DNA of 64,000 nucleotides from Oerskovia douganii (GTDB taxonomy: Bacteria; Actinomycetota; Actinomycetes; Actinomycetales; Cellulomonadaceae): NCBI RefSeq assembly GCF_015142735.1, contig NZ_JACSPN010000007.1, forward strand, positions 1-64,000. Direction: 5' to 3'. The stretch's first letter is position 1. Every line of letters starts with the position of its first letter. The notes beneath the pieces were generated by a model. That model searched no databases and was not told the DNA's origin. It was given only the letters and a program-made list of their open reading frames with translations. Shown here piece after piece: positions 52,277 through 61,695 of this stretch. The translations under genes were made by a program, and so were the position numbers.

Positions 52277-53077
52277 TCAGCCGACCCGGCCGAACCCGAG
52301 GAAGTGCGGACTCGCCGCGATCAACGCCGGGTCCGACTCGACCAGGCGTGCCGCACGGACCGCCGAGCCGAGCAGCGGCTCGGCCTGGTCGAGCGGCAGG
52401 TTGTCGAGCGCCGGCGTGCTCGGCCCCTCGACCCCGAAGACCGCGACCTCCACGAGCCCGGCCTCCGACATCTCCTGCGCGAGCTCGTCGGGACGGTGGA
52501 AGTACGCCGTCGTGAAGCCCGCGCGCGGGTCGTGCACCCCGGTCTCGATCGCCCGCCGGATCGACGACTCCACCTCGTCGGTGATCCCACCGATCGCCGC
52601 GCGCTCCAGGAGACCCGCGTACCGGCTGATCCCCGCCACGACCACGACACCGCCCGGGCGCACCACGCGGGCGGCCTCTCGCAGGGCGAGCAGCCGGTCC
52701 GCACCGACCGTGAGGTGGTAGAGCGGGCCGAGCAGCAGCACGACGTCGGCCACCGCGTCCTCGAACGGCAGGTCACGGGCATCCCCGACACGCGCCCGCA
52801 CGCCGGGGACCTCCGCGGCCTGCGCGACGTGCGACGGCACCGGGTCGAGCAGGTCGACGTCGAACCCCGCCCCGACGAGCCACGCCGCGTGCACCCCGGT
52901 CGCACCGCCGACGTCCACGACCCGGCCCGGTGGCGACGGGAGGAACCGGCCCAGCAGCTCGCGCGTGCGCAGCAGCTCGAGGCGCCCCTGCGCGGACCCG
53001 TGCAGGCGTGCGTCCTCGCGATAGTGGTCGGTGTAGAAGTCCAGGATCTCGGGGTCCAGCGCGGGTTCGATGCTCAC
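52277..53077 (-). CDS. SAM-dependent methyltransferase (class I)
   Basis: A 266-aa Rossmann methyltransferase: motif I VVDVGGATGVHAAWLVGAG (residues about 55-75), motif II LLDPVPSHV, a later GDARDLPFEDAVADVVLLLGPLYHL (motif IV region), and VVRPGGVVVVAGIS. Substrate unknown. GTG start at 53077: CAAGAT 6 nt upstream fits leaderless. It precedes the MBL gene on the same strand but is separated by 53 nt. Confidence 0.84.
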   Translation of the reverse strand: MSIEPALDPEILDFYTDHYREDARLHGSAQGRLELLRTRELLGRFLPSPPGRVVDVGGATGVHAAWLVGAGFDVDLLDPVPSHVAQAAEVPGVRARVGDARDLPFEDAVADVVLLLGPLYHLTVGADRLLALREAARVVRPGGVVVVAGISRYAGLLERAAIGGITDEVESSIRRAIETGVHDPRAGFTTAYFHRPDELAQEMSEAGLVEVAVFGVEGPSTPALDNLPLDQAEPLLGSAVRAARLVESDPALIAASPHFLGFGRVG

Positions 53078-53130
53078 ACGGTCATCTTGTCGGGGTCGGG
53101 ACGGGGTGTCCACGGCGCGCGGCCGACCCC

Positions 53131-53946
53131 TCACGTCAGGTGGTCGAAGTCCCCCCGCACCCAGGCCGCGTGCCGGTCGGCCGAGCGCCGCACGACCGCC
53201 CGCGCGTCCACGGGGATCACGCCCTCGAAGTTGTTGTACAGCCGGTCGAACGCGAAGCGCTCGACGTGGGTCGCGACCCGGTCCACGACCGCCCCCGACA
53301 ACGGGATCCGGTTGGGATAGCTGCGCAGGAAGCTCACCGAGGTGCGGTCCGGGTTCGCGAAGATCGTGTCCCCGCTCAGCAGGACCCCGCGCCCCTCGGC
53401 TCCCGCGGCCCAGTGGACGACGGCGCTGCCCGGGAAGTGACCGCCCGGCTGGGTCAGCGTCACGCCCGGCAGGATCTCACGGTCCCCCGACCAGGTCTCG
53501 ATCACGGGGTCCGGGCGGGCCACCCACCCGGCGTCGGCCTCCGCGACGAGGACCGGCACGCCCCCCAGGGCTCTGCTCCACTCGACCTGGACGCCGAACA
53601 TGTGCGGGTGGCTCGCGACGACCGCCACGACGTCGCCCAGCGCGCGGACCCGCCGCACGGCGTCGTCGTCGAGGTAGCCCACCGGGTCCCACAGCAGCAT
53701 CCCGGCCGGGGTCCGCACCACCTTGGACTCCTGCCCGATCCCCTCCCCCGGGTGGCCGGCCAGCGCGAAGAGGTCAGGTTCGAGCTCGGTCACCGAGACC
53801 TCGTGCCCCTCGGCCGAGAGCTCGTCGAGCGTCGTCCAGGCCTGGCCGTCCGCAGGCACCCACTGGCGCTCGTCGGCGCAGATCGCGCACACCTCGGGCC
53901 GTTCGGCGTGCTCCACGGCGCACGTCCGGCAGATCCACCACGTCAT
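53131..53946 (-). CDS. MBL-fold metallo-hydrolase with N-terminal zinc ribbon
   Basis: A 271-aa protein. Residues 5-20 carry CRTC..CAIC (rubredoxin-like two-CxxC ribbon), residues 60-250 an MBL fold with VASHPHMFGVQVEW (HxHxxx) and LLSGDTIFANPDRTSV. One metal-ligand position in the usual HXHXDH is degenerate, so the activity is uncertain. ATG at 53946 with GGAG upstream. Longer in-frame extension not used. Confidence 0.78.
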   Translation of the reverse strand: MTWWICRTCAVEHAERPEVCAICADERQWVPADGQAWTTLDELSAEGHEVSVTELEPDLFALAGHPGEGIGQESKVVRTPAGMLLWDPVGYLDDDAVRRVRALGDVVAVVASHPHMFGVQVEWSRALGGVPVLVAEADAGWVARPDPVIETWSGDREILPGVTLTQPGGHFPGSAVVHWAAGAEGRGVLLSGDTIFANPDRTSVSFLRSYPNRIPLSGAVVDRVATHVERFAFDRLYNNFEGVIPVDARAVVRRSADRHAAWVRGDFDHLT

Positions 53947-54085
53947 CGGGGTCGTCCTCTCCGTCGTCGGGCCGCGCCGCCTCAGGTCGGCGTGGTCCAT
54001 GGGTCACGCCCACTCTGGCACGCCCGGCGCCGCACCGAGCGGTCAGGCCCGGCGCGGCGACCGCGCCGCCCCCCCGACGACCGGG

Positions 54086-55489
54086 TCAGCGGCTGAGCAG
54101 CTCGACGTCCTGCGGCTCGTCGTCCCCGGCCTCGCCCCCCGCACCGGCCGACGGCACGTCCAGACCGCGCAGCGGGTACCCCCAGAAGCAGAGCCACGCG
54201 AGCCCGGCCACCACGAGCGGGACACCGCCCATGAGGACCCGGATCCCGGTCGCCACGGCCTCCGGCTGGGCGGCGACGGACAGGTCCGGGTCGTACCCGG
54301 TCGCCCCGAGGACCACCGCGATCACGACCGCCTGCACGATCACCGACCCGCGCACCACGAAGCCGTTGACCCCGAAGTACATGCCCTCGCGGCGCAGCCC
54401 GGTGCGCCGCTCGTCGTCGTCGATCACCTGACCGAGCGCGACCTCGAGGAGCTGCATCATGCCCGCGACCCCGATGCCCACGAGGCCCGCGACGACCATC
54501 GCCCCCTCGATGGTCCCGGGGACCAGGAACAGGCCCACGGCCACGCCGTACGCCGCGACCGACCACAGCAGCGCCCGGCGCGGGCCCACCCGGCGCACGA
54601 CCCACGACCACCCGACGATCGCGGGGATCGCGACGACGAAGATGGGTGCGAGCACGAGCGTCGCGTCGGCCTCGGCGCCGCCCAGCACGTAGCGCACGTA
54701 GAACGGCACGGACGCGAGCAGGAGCGCGGTCGTCGACTGGAGCAGCAGGGACCCCAGGACGTACGTCACGAACGCCCTGTTCGCGAACGTGTACCGGAGC
54801 TGCTCGCGCAGCGGCAGCGCGGCCTCGCGGGCGGCGACCGCCACCTCGTCGACCGGACGCTCGACCATCCCGGCCAGCGACCACAGGTAGAACGCGAGGC
54901 ACAGCACGCCCAGCACGAGGCCCATGCCGACCCACCCGAGCGGCGACCCGTAGAGCAGCGGCGCGGCCGCGGTCCCCAGGATCATCCCGACCAGGCCGAA
55001 GATCTGGCGCGGCGTGTTCCCCCGCGCGCGCTCCGCCGTCGTGCGGAAGATCTCCGGGAACAGGGCCGAGGTGTTGAGCACGACCGCGACGTACGCGACG
55101 TCGTAGACCGCGACCACGACGAGGAACCAGACGAGCAGGCCCGTGGGGCTCACGTCGGGCGGCATCCACACGAGCGAGAACGCGGCGACGAGCGGCACGA
55201 TCCCCAGCCCGATCCACGGGACCCGTCTGCCCCACCGGGTCCTGTGACGGTCGGAGGCGGCGCCCACGAGCGGGTTCAGGACCGCGTTGAGGATGCCGTG
55301 CGCGACCATGGCGCCCGCGACCCAGCCCGCGGGGACCCGCAGGTGGTCGACGTAGAAGAACACGACGAACGCCGAGAACGTCTGGGCCATGAGGTTCGCG
55401 GGGAACGCCGAGGCGCCGTACGCGAGGGTCCGGGCGCGCGAGGGCACGCCCGTCAGGCGGCGGTCCCGCAGGCCCGCGAGGGCGCTCAC
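54086..55489 (-). CDS. GPH-family (MelB-like) sugar:cation symporter
   Basis: A 467-aa transporter with 12 helices. The GPH motif NPLVGAASDRHRTRWGRRVPWI (near residues 60-80) and FFYVDHLRVPAGWVAG are diagnostic; acidic residues in TM2/TM4 of MelB are expected but not verified here. GTG start overlapping the deacetylase stop by 4 nt. With ROK and a YdjC-type deacetylase upstream, the substrate may be a chito- or other oligosaccharide. Confidence 0.85.
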   Translation of the reverse strand: MSALAGLRDRRLTGVPSRARTLAYGASAFPANLMAQTFSAFVVFFYVDHLRVPAGWVAGAMVAHGILNAVLNPLVGAASDRHRTRWGRRVPWIGLGIVPLVAAFSLVWMPPDVSPTGLLVWFLVVVAVYDVAYVAVVLNTSALFPEIFRTTAERARGNTPRQIFGLVGMILGTAAAPLLYGSPLGWVGMGLVLGVLCLAFYLWSLAGMVERPVDEVAVAAREAALPLREQLRYTFANRAFVTYVLGSLLLQSTTALLLASVPFYVRYVLGGAEADATLVLAPIFVVAIPAIVGWSWVVRRVGPRRALLWSVAAYGVAVGLFLVPGTIEGAMVVAGLVGIGVAGMMQLLEVALGQVIDDDERRTGLRREGMYFGVNGFVVRGSVIVQAVVIAVVLGATGYDPDLSVAAQPEAVATGIRVLMGGVPLVVAGLAWLCFWGYPLRGLDVPSAGAGGEAGDDEPQDVELLSR

Positions 55490-56487
55490 CGCCCGTGCCC
55501 GACGGCGTCGCCCGCCCGGGTGGCCGGGTCGCCGGGAACGGGGGTCGAGCCCGTGCCCCGGGCGGGGAGACCACGCTGCACGTCGCGCAGGTCGCGCCAG
55601 CCGATGCGCACGATCCCCTCCTCCGCGAGGGTCGCGGCGACGTCCGGGTCGGCCAGCAGCCGATGCTCGATGCCCCGCTTGCGGGTCGCGAAGTGCGCGA
55701 CGTCCGCGAGCTCGGCGTCGTCGAGCATGGGGTGCAGGAAGACCTCGGTGACCCCGGGCCCGGTCGCGCGCAGCAGGTCGAGGAACCCCTTCTTGACCGA
55801 GTCGTAGTCCTCCTCCTCGGCGGTGCCCTCGCCCAGCAGCTCGAACGGGTGGGTCACGAGGTGGTCGAGGATCACGACCCCGGCGGCGTCCGCCGCTGCC
55901 GTGGCCTGGTCCAGCACCGACCGGAAGGTGTCCGGGAGCCCCGTCCCGGCGACCGTGCGCGGCAGCCGGAACGGCAGCCCGTGCCGGGCGGCGAGCTCGA
56001 AGACCTGCGGCAGGAATGTGCGGCCGGTCTCGAGGCCGTAGACCGACCCCATGTGGTTGTCGAGGTGCGTGACGTCCATGCCCGCGCGCAGGGCCGCGTC
56101 GAGCTGCGCCGCGAGCTCTGCCGCCACGTCCCCGTCGTCGGCCTGGAGCTCGACGCTGCGGCAGTCCGCCGGGAAGTACCCCGACGCGTCGACCAGCGTC
56201 GTCGCGACGCCCGTGAGCGGGCGCCACCGGTACCCGTTCCACTCGCTCGTGAGGACCAGGTGGACCCCCAGGTCGAGGTCGGTCCGGGCGGCCGCGAACG
56301 CGAGGGCCTCGGGCGCCCACGGGCACGGCACCATGAGGGTCGCCGAGTCGAGGTGGCCCGCGTCGAGGAGCTCGGTGATCGCCCTGTTCGCGGCCCGGCA
56401 CATGCCGAGGTCGTCCGCGTTGAGGATGAGCGCCCTGGCTCCGGGCGGGAGGCCGAGCCGGGTGACGAGGTCAGAGGGTGCGCGCAT
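55486..56487 (-). CDS. YdjC/ChbG-type carbohydrate deacetylase
   Basis: A 333-aa protein of the YdjC family: ALILNADDLGMCRAANRAI (the metal Asp pair), VTHLDNHMGSVYGLETG and EVFLHPMLDDA (metal His residues). ChbG deacetylates chitobiose/GlcNAc oligosaccharides. It is translationally coupled to the transporter (GTGA) and overlaps the ROK gene by 17 nt, so the three form one operon. Confidence 0.84.
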   Translation of the reverse strand: MRAPSDLVTRLGLPPGARALILNADDLGMCRAANRAITELLDAGHLDSATLMVPCPWAPEALAFAAARTDLDLGVHLVLTSEWNGYRWRPLTGVATTLVDASGYFPADCRSVELQADDGDVAAELAAQLDAALRAGMDVTHLDNHMGSVYGLETGRTFLPQVFELAARHGLPFRLPRTVAGTGLPDTFRSVLDQATAAADAAGVVILDHLVTHPFELLGEGTAEEEDYDSVKKGFLDLLRATGPGVTEVFLHPMLDDAELADVAHFATRKRGIEHRLLADPDVAATLAEEGIVRIGWRDLRDVQRGLPARGTGSTPVPGDPATRAGDAVGHGR

Positions 56488-57709
56488 CGTCGGCCTCCAG
56501 CGAGGTGACGTCCTGGCCCGCGGACGTGCCGTCGTCGGGCGGGTCCGGCGACTCGGCCGCATGCCGGACCGCGGCCGCGAACGCCTCGTCGCGCAGCCTG
56601 TCCCTGGCCAGGGCCACCGCGCCGAACAGCACGGCATCGGCCGCGACGCCGCTCGGCTCGACCACGATCGGGAGGATCCCGACGCGCTCGGCGAGGTAGG
56701 TCCTCACGCGCCGCAGGACGGGCTCCTCGGAGGCGACCCCCGCCAGGACGACCTTCTGCGGTTCGAGCAGGAGGACGATCGAGGCGATCAGCACCGAGAG
56801 CCGCCCGGCGAGCTCGTCCACGACGGCGAGCGCGCGCTCGTCACCCTCCTCGGCCCGGTCCAGGTTCTCGTGCGGCTCCAGGTCCGCGGGCAGACCGGCG
56901 TCCGCCGCCGACGACGCGAGCGAGGCCGCACCGATGCTCTCCGCCCCGAGCGCACGACCGGGCTGCGGGAGGAACCCGACCTCGCCCGCCCCGCCCGACG
57001 CGCCGCGGTACAACCTGCCACCCGTCATGATGACCGCACCGAGCCCGATGCCCAGGCGCAGCAGGACGAACGAGTCCAGCCCCTGCCCCACGCCCGAGCG
57101 CTGCTCGGCGATCGCCGCGAGGTTGACGTCGTTCTCCAGCAGGACCGGGCAGCCCAGGCTGTCCTCCAGGGCGTCGTGCAGCGCCGTTCCGCCCTTCTCG
57201 TGCCCGGGCACGTGCCGCACCGTGGCGTGGTCGACGGCCACGATCGCCGGGAGCCCGACGACCGCGCACCGGATCGAGACGACGCCCGCCCCCGGGTCCT
57301 GGCTCACGGCCGCGACGCAGTGCGCGGCGAGCTCTCCGACGACCCTCGCGCGGGCCTCGGGGTCCTTCACGGGCAGCTGCTGCTCGGCGCGGGCGCGGAC
57401 CCGACCCACGAGGTCGATGAGCGCCACCCGCACCCGCACGTGGCCGATGTCGACCGCGAGCGCGTACCCGTGCGCCGGGTCGACGCGGTACAGCGTGGCA
57501 GCGGGCCCGCGGAGCTCGTGGTCGAGCCCCGCCTCCTCCACGACCCCCTGCTCGACGAACGTGCGCAGGGACTGGGCCACGGTGGCTCGGGACAGGCCCG
57601 TCGCCGCGACGATCTCCGGTCTGCCGAGGGTGTCGTGGGCGTCGAGCGCCTCGAGGACGGCGCGGGCGTTGATCTCCCGGAGCAGTCGCTGATCTCCTGC
57701 AAGAAGCAT
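56471..57709 (-). CDS. ROK-family transcriptional regulator
   Basis: A 412-aa regulator: N-terminal winged helix (AVLEALDAHDTLGRPEIVAATGLSRATVAQSLRTFVEQGVV, residues 12-55), then the ROK sugar-kinase-like domain (AVDIGHVRVRVALIDLVG; GLGAVIMTGGRLYRGASGGAGEVGFLPQPG; the zinc-ligand CXCG motif is absent). Start at ATG 57709, near a GGAGACC site. A 25-bp operator lies 40 nt upstream. It should repress its own operon until a sugar is present. Confidence 0.83.
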   Translation of the reverse strand: MLLAGDQRLLREINARAVLEALDAHDTLGRPEIVAATGLSRATVAQSLRTFVEQGVVEEAGLDHELRGPAATLYRVDPAHGYALAVDIGHVRVRVALIDLVGRVRARAEQQLPVKDPEARARVVGELAAHCVAAVSQDPGAGVVSIRCAVVGLPAIVAVDHATVRHVPGHEKGGTALHDALEDSLGCPVLLENDVNLAAIAEQRSGVGQGLDSFVLLRLGIGLGAVIMTGGRLYRGASGGAGEVGFLPQPGRALGAESIGAASLASSAADAGLPADLEPHENLDRAEEGDERALAVVDELAGRLSVLIASIVLLLEPQKVVLAGVASEEPVLRRVRTYLAERVGILPIVVEPSGVAADAVLFGAVALARDRLRDEAFAAAVRHAAESPDPPDDGTSAGQDVTSLEADDARTL

Positions 57710-57748
57710 GTCTACCGGTCTCCGTCGACGGTCGTTCTCCTGGCACAT

Positions 57749-57773
57749 GGGTAGGTCGGGAACCTTCCTACCC
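57749..57773. promoter_or_regulatory. ROK operator palindrome
   Basis: GGGTAGG (57749-57755) and CCTACCC (57767-57773) are perfect 7-bp arms with an 11-nt spacer just upstream of the ROK start codon. It is the best candidate autoregulatory site. Confidence 0.6.
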
Positions 57774-58100
57774 GGGCGAGGGTACCCCGGCGACGTTTCG
57801 CTGCGCGCGGGCACGCGGGTCACACCTCGCGGCGTCGCCCGGGCGGGTGCAGCCCGGTCGGGCGCCGCCCGGGCGAGGCGCCCGACCCGCCCCGGCCGGG
57901 GCGCCCGACCCGCCCTGGCCGGGGCGCCTTCTCAGGGTCGACCCCGAGGCACAGATGGGGGGAACACCCCATGGTCCGCCACCCCCCGGGAGCCCTAGCC
58001 TCGGTGGTGGCGGCCCTGCCGGGGGGCGGGGCCGCCGAGACCGTCACGAGCAGGACCCGGCGCGCCCGTCGGGCATGCACCGAGAGACAGAGGAACACAC

Positions 58101-58829
58101 ATGCGGACCACCCACCGACGGCTCGTCACGGCGGCCCTGGTCGCCGTCACGGCGGCCACGCTCGGCGCGTGCGCGTTCGGGCCGCGGACGACGGCGACCG
58201 AGACCTTCACCGTCACGGACGAGATCACGTCGGTGCGCTTCGACCTCGACGCCGGGTCGGTCGCGCTGCGCGGCTCAGACACGGCCGAGGTGAGCATCGA
58301 GCGCAGGCTCGAGTACGTGGGCTCGCACGACGAGGGCGCGACGCACCGCGTCGAGGACGGCGTCCTGGTGCTGTCCGGGTGCGGTCGGCGCTGCTCCGCG
58401 AACTACTCGATCGACCTGCCCGCGGGGCTGCCCGTCACGGGCGAGACCGAGCACGGCAGCATCGACCTGACCGCGACCGGCGAGGTCGACGTCACGACCT
58501 CCAACGGGTCCGTCGCCGTCACGGACGTCGACGCCGAGGTCGTCGCGCGGACCTCCAACGGCAGGATCGCCGGGACCCGCCTGGGCGGCGACGGGGTGGA
58601 CGCCGAGACCTCGAACGGGTCGGTCGAGATCTCGCTCGCGACCCCGCAGGACGTCCGCGCGGTCACCGACAACGGCGCGGTCCGCGTCACGGTGCCCGAC
58701 GGCAGCTACCGGGTCCGCGCCGAGACCGACCTGGGCGGCACCGAGGTCACCGTGCCGGACGACCCCGACGGCGAGTTCGAGATCGTCGCCGAGTCGTCCA
58801 ACGGGCGGGTCTCGGTGACCCGGGACTGA
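58101..58829 (+). CDS. DUF4097-family beta-strand-repeat lipoprotein
   Basis: A 242-aa lipoprotein: signal peptide with lipobox LGAC (Cys at about residue 24), then beta-strand repeats of the DUF4097 type (TTSNGSVAVTDVDAEVVARTSNGRIAGTRLGGDG). Such repeats form an extended parallel beta structure. Role unknown. ATG at 58101 with GAGGAACA upstream. The long gap before it (57824-58100) is G+C-rich with CGCCCGGGCG repeats and probably only promoter DNA. Confidence 0.8.
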   Translation: MRTTHRRLVTAALVAVTAATLGACAFGPRTTATETFTVTDEITSVRFDLDAGSVALRGSDTAEVSIERRLEYVGSHDEGATHRVEDGVLVLSGCGRRCSANYSIDLPAGLPVTGETEHGSIDLTATGEVDVTTSNGSVAVTDVDAEVVARTSNGRIAGTRLGGDGVDAETSNGSVEISLATPQDVRAVTDNGAVRVTVPDGSYRVRAETDLGGTEVTVPDDPDGEFEIVAESSNGRVSVTRD

Positions 58830-58848
58830 GCCACCGCCGGGGCGGCGC

Positions 58849-59718
58849 TCACGCCCGCCCCGGCACCCCGCGGGACCCGAGGACTCCTCGCACCACGTCC
58901 GTGACGGGGCGCGCGGGCCGCCCGAGCAGCTCCTCCAGGTGGTCCACGTCGCCGGCCCCGCCCGCGAGGAAGCCCGCGCCGAGCGTCGCGAAGATCGACG
59001 CCGCGTGCGCCACCTGGTAGGGCGGGACCCCGGCGGCGAGGGCGTCCCAGGTCCCGCCGAGCGGCGCGGCCTCGTACCGGTCGCCCCCGAGCGCGGCCAC
59101 GTCGCGGCCCGTCAGCCGTGCGCGCCCGGTCAGCTCGTAGACGCGCCCCGCATGACGGGACGCCCGCCCCGCTCGGACGTCGTCGTGCACCTCGGCCGCG
59201 ACGCGGGCGGCCACCTCGGCCAGGTCGTCGCGATGCACCACCGACACCGCGCCGTCCCCCCACGGCGCCGCGAAGACGCCGTCGGGCTGGGCCGTGAACC
59301 CGACCGCGAGCGCCACCGGCACCTCGGCGTACAGCCCGTTGCGCAGGATCGTGACGTCGAGCGGGGCGTCCGCGAGGCGGGCCTCGGTCCACCGGTGGGC
59401 CAGCGCGATCGTCAGCCGGTCCGCGGCTCCCGCGAGACTCGTGTAGAGCACGTGCCGCACCCCGGCCCCGACCGCCGCGTCGACGACCGCACCGTGCCTG
59501 GCGCGCACGACGTCGTCCTCGGCGTAGCCCGCCGAGACCACGAGCAGCACGTCGACCCCGGCGAGCGCGCCCGGCAGGGTCTCGGGCCGGTCGAAGTCGA
59601 CCAGCCGGTCGTCGGGCCCCGACGGCGCCCGGGTCCCCCTCAGCAGGCCGGCGTGGTCCGCGAGGCGTGCGGCGACCGCCCCTCCGAGGGCGCCGGACGT
59701 TCCGGTGACGAGCAGCAT
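58849..59718 (-). CDS. NmrA-like NAD(P)-binding protein (atypical SDR)
   Basis: A 289-aa Rossmann protein: [22 protein letters not shown] (GxxGxxG), and later [27 protein letters not shown], the NmrA/TMR region. It probably senses NADP redox state or acts as an oxidoreductase. Divergent from the HxlR regulator (gap 85 nt). Longer in-frame ORF to 60048 is antisense to the HxlR gene and rejected. Confidence 0.82.
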   Translation of the reverse strand: MLLVTGTSGALGGAVAARLADHAGLLRGTRAPSGPDDRLVDFDRPETLPGALAGVDVLLVVSAGYAEDDVVRARHGAVVDAAVGAGVRHVLYTSLAGAADRLTIALAHRWTEARLADAPLDVTILRNGLYAEVPVALAVGFTAQPDGVFAAPWGDGAVSVVHRDDLAEVAARVAAEVHDDVRAGRASRHAGRVYELTGRARLTGRDVAALGGDRYEAAPLGGTWDALAAGVPPYQVAHAASIFATLGAGFLAGGAGDVDHLEELLGRPARPVTDVVRGVLGSRGVPGRA

Positions 59719-59803
59719 GGGTGGACCGTCCGATCGTGTGGTTGTCTTCACGGGCGGGACCATCGTCGCCGCCGAGCAGGCCCGACCGTCAGGAGGCACT
59801 TCG

Positions 59804-60217
59804 ATGTCAGCAGGGCACACCACGGTGACCACGTCGCCCGTCGTCTCGTGCGGCGAGCCGCACGAGGACTGCGGTATCCGCGACGTCCTCGACCGGATCG
59901 GCGACAAGTGGTCGGTGCTGGTCGTCGTCGAGCTCGCGCAGGGCGTCCGACGGTTCCGTGAGCTCCAGCGGGCGGTCCCGGGGATCTCGCAGCGCATGCT
60001 CACGCTCACCGTGCGCAGGCTCGAGCGCGACGGCCTGGTCACGCGCACGGTGTTCGCGACCGTGCCGCCGCAGGTCGAGTACGAGCTGACCGCTTCGGGT
60101 CACAGCCTGACGCACCTGGTCAGGGTCCTGGCCGACTGGTCGGCCGAGCACCGCGACGGCATCGCCGCGGCGCGCGAGCGGTGGGACGCGCTCAACCCGG
60201 GGTCGGAGGTGCGCTGA
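59804..60217 (+). CDS. HxlR-family regulator
   Basis: A 137-aa winged-helix protein: [29 protein letters not shown], then [34 protein letters not shown] (DNA recognition and wing). The paired Cys at residues 15 and 22 suggest thiol or aldehyde sensing (inference). ATG at 59804 with AGGAGG upstream. It likely regulates the divergent NmrA gene. Confidence 0.85.
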   Translation: MSAGHTTVTTSPVVSCGEPHEDCGIRDVLDRIGDKWSVLVVVELAQGVRRFRELQRAVPGISQRMLTLTVRRLERDGLVTRTVFATVPPQVEYELTASGHSLTHLVRVLADWSAEHRDGIAAARERWDALNPGSEVR

Positions 60218-60251
60218 CGCCCGCCCGCCGCGGTGGCGACCTCCCGGCCGT

Positions 60252-60767
60252 CTAGAGCGGTCCCAGGACGTCGCGGACGTCGGCGTCGAGCGCGAGCGTG
60301 TCGAGCACCGTGAGCAGCGCGCGCTCCTCGTAGCGGAAGTGGGACTCCATGATCGCGGCGACCCCCTCGAGGTGACGGTCGAGCTCGTCCGGTGACGCCG
60401 ACCGGTCGACGGCCGCCTGGAGCCCGCTCAGCAGGTGCGTGATCATCGAGTGGTCCTGTGTCAGGTTGCGCAGGGTCCCGACCAGCTCGGGGTGGGCGGC
60501 GGCGATCGCGGGGAACAGCTCGCGGTCCTCACCCTCGTGGTGCCGCGTGAGAGCGGTGCAGAAGCCGTGGCAGAACAGCAGGAGGTCGCGGGTCGCGGGT
60601 TCGGCGGGCTCGCCGTCGTCGAGCGCTGCCCGGGTCACGCGCAAGGCGTCGCGCAGCCGCTCGTGCACCGCACGCAGCTCGCGGCTCCATGCGACGAGCC
60701 GGGACGTGTCGCCGGTCGCGGCGGGTCCGGGCCGCGTGGCGGGCCCGGTCGTGTCGCCCTCAGTCAC
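60252..60767 (-). CDS. Hemerythrin HHE-domain protein
   Basis: A 171-aa protein with a four-helix HHE domain: HxxLR in AVHERLRDAL, FCHGFCTALTRHHEGEDRELFPAI, TQDHSMITHLL, and EGVAAIMESHFRYEERALL, giving the His/Glu/Asp iron ligands. It binds di-iron and may sense oxygen/NO. A 14-bp palindromic hairpin lies 130 nt upstream, after the neighbouring uridine-kinase-like gene. Confidence 0.87.
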   Translation of the reverse strand: MTEGDTTGPATRPGPAATGDTSRLVAWSRELRAVHERLRDALRVTRAALDDGEPAEPATRDLLLFCHGFCTALTRHHEGEDRELFPAIAAAHPELVGTLRNLTQDHSMITHLLSGLQAAVDRSASPDELDRHLEGVAAIMESHFRYEERALLTVLDTLALDADVRDVLGPL

Positions 60768-60895
60768 GCGAGGGCGAAGGGGGCGACGTGGTCATCGTCG
60801 TGCTCCTTCGTGTCCGGCGCCTCCATGCCTGGCACGGTCTGCCACCGGCACGCGACGCTGCGCAGACCCTACCGGTCCCGCGGGCCGTGGTGCGC

Positions 60896-60933
60896 GGCGC
60901 CGTCGGGCACGGGGCGCCCTGCCCGACGGCGCC
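60896..60933. repeat. Palindromic element, hairpin form
   Basis: GGCGCCGTCGGGCA (60896-60909) and TGCCCGACGGCGCC (60920-60933) are perfect 14-bp arms with a 10-nt loop, downstream of the uridine-kinase-like gene. It is a terminator-like member of the dispersed CGCCGTCGGGC family. Confidence 0.6.
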
Positions 60934-60940
60934 TCTCGCC

Positions 60941-61591
60941 TCACGAGCGGCGGCTCGCCCCGGTGTCGACCCAGGCGGGGCGGCGCGCGTCGTCGACGCG
61001 CACGACCACGTCGGCCGTGCGCTCCGGGTCGACCTCCGCCCGGTACCGGGCGTACGCGGGCACCGTCCAGGCGTCGGTGGCCGGTGTGCGTCGCGCGATC
61101 GTCGCGTCCTGGAGCGACAGGTGGACGGTCAGGTCGACGTCGAGGCCCTGCCCGAGCGCCAGGGAGGCGTCGAGCAGCACGACCAGCCCGGGGGCCGCCT
61201 CGACGTAGCCGGCGCGCGTCGAGCGCGAGGTCACGGGGTCGCGCAGGCTCGGCAGGTAGCGCCCGTCCCCGTCCGGCCCGACGGCGGTCAGCACCTCCCG
61301 GTTCAGCGCGCCCACGTCGATCCACCCGTCGAGCAAGGAGTCCGGGTCCTCGTGGCCGTGCTCGAGGCGCAGCGACGCGGGCCGCAGGAAGTCCCGCGCG
61401 CTGATGCGCGCCGTCGGGCGACCGGCGACGCGCAGGGGCTCGACGAGGGCGTCGGCGAGGCTCTCGGGGCGGGTCGAGGGGTGGCCGTCGACGAGGACCC
61501 TCGTCCCCGCAGCGTCGGCGCGCGCCCGCTCGACGACGAGCGCCGCGACGCGTGCGACCAGGACCTCGGGGCTGACCGGCTCGACTCGCAC
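60941..61591 (-). CDS. Uridine-kinase-like protein with degenerate P-loop
   Basis: A 216-aa protein in the nucleoside kinase class (ARYRAEVDPERTADVVVRVDD and TSRSTRAGYVEAAPGLVVLLDAS match the uridine-kinase second half). The expected Walker A (GxxxxGK[ST]) is replaced by VLVDGHPSTRPESLADAL, so nucleotide binding in the normal mode is unlikely. It may be a non-catalytic relative. GTG start; terminator palindrome downstream. Confidence 0.72.
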   Translation of the reverse strand: MRVEPVSPEVLVARVAALVVERARADAAGTRVLVDGHPSTRPESLADALVEPLRVAGRPTARISARDFLRPASLRLEHGHEDPDSLLDGWIDVGALNREVLTAVGPDGDGRYLPSLRDPVTSRSTRAGYVEAAPGLVVLLDASLALGQGLDVDLTVHLSLQDATIARRTPATDAWTVPAYARYRAEVDPERTADVVVRVDDARRPAWVDTGASRRS

Positions 61592-61647
61592 CGGGCCAGG
61601 ATCGCACGGGGCGTCCTCGCGACGGCGCGGATGGATGCCCCCGGACG

Positions 61648-61687
61648 CACGAGGCCCCGTCCACAGGTCTGTGGACGGGGCCTCGTG
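61648..61687 (-). terminator. Terminator of the NlpC/P60 gene
   Basis: CACGAGGCCCCGTCCACAG (61648-61666) and CTGTGGACGGGGCCTCGTG (61669-61687) are perfect 19-bp arms with a 2-nt loop, immediately downstream of the hydrolase stop. One of the strongest hairpins in the window. Confidence 0.8.
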
Positions 61688-61695
61688 GCGGCGGG

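Noticed and set aside
60896-60933. Attachment site of a mobile element
   Set aside because: It is a perfect hairpin placed as a terminator with no integrase gene nearby.
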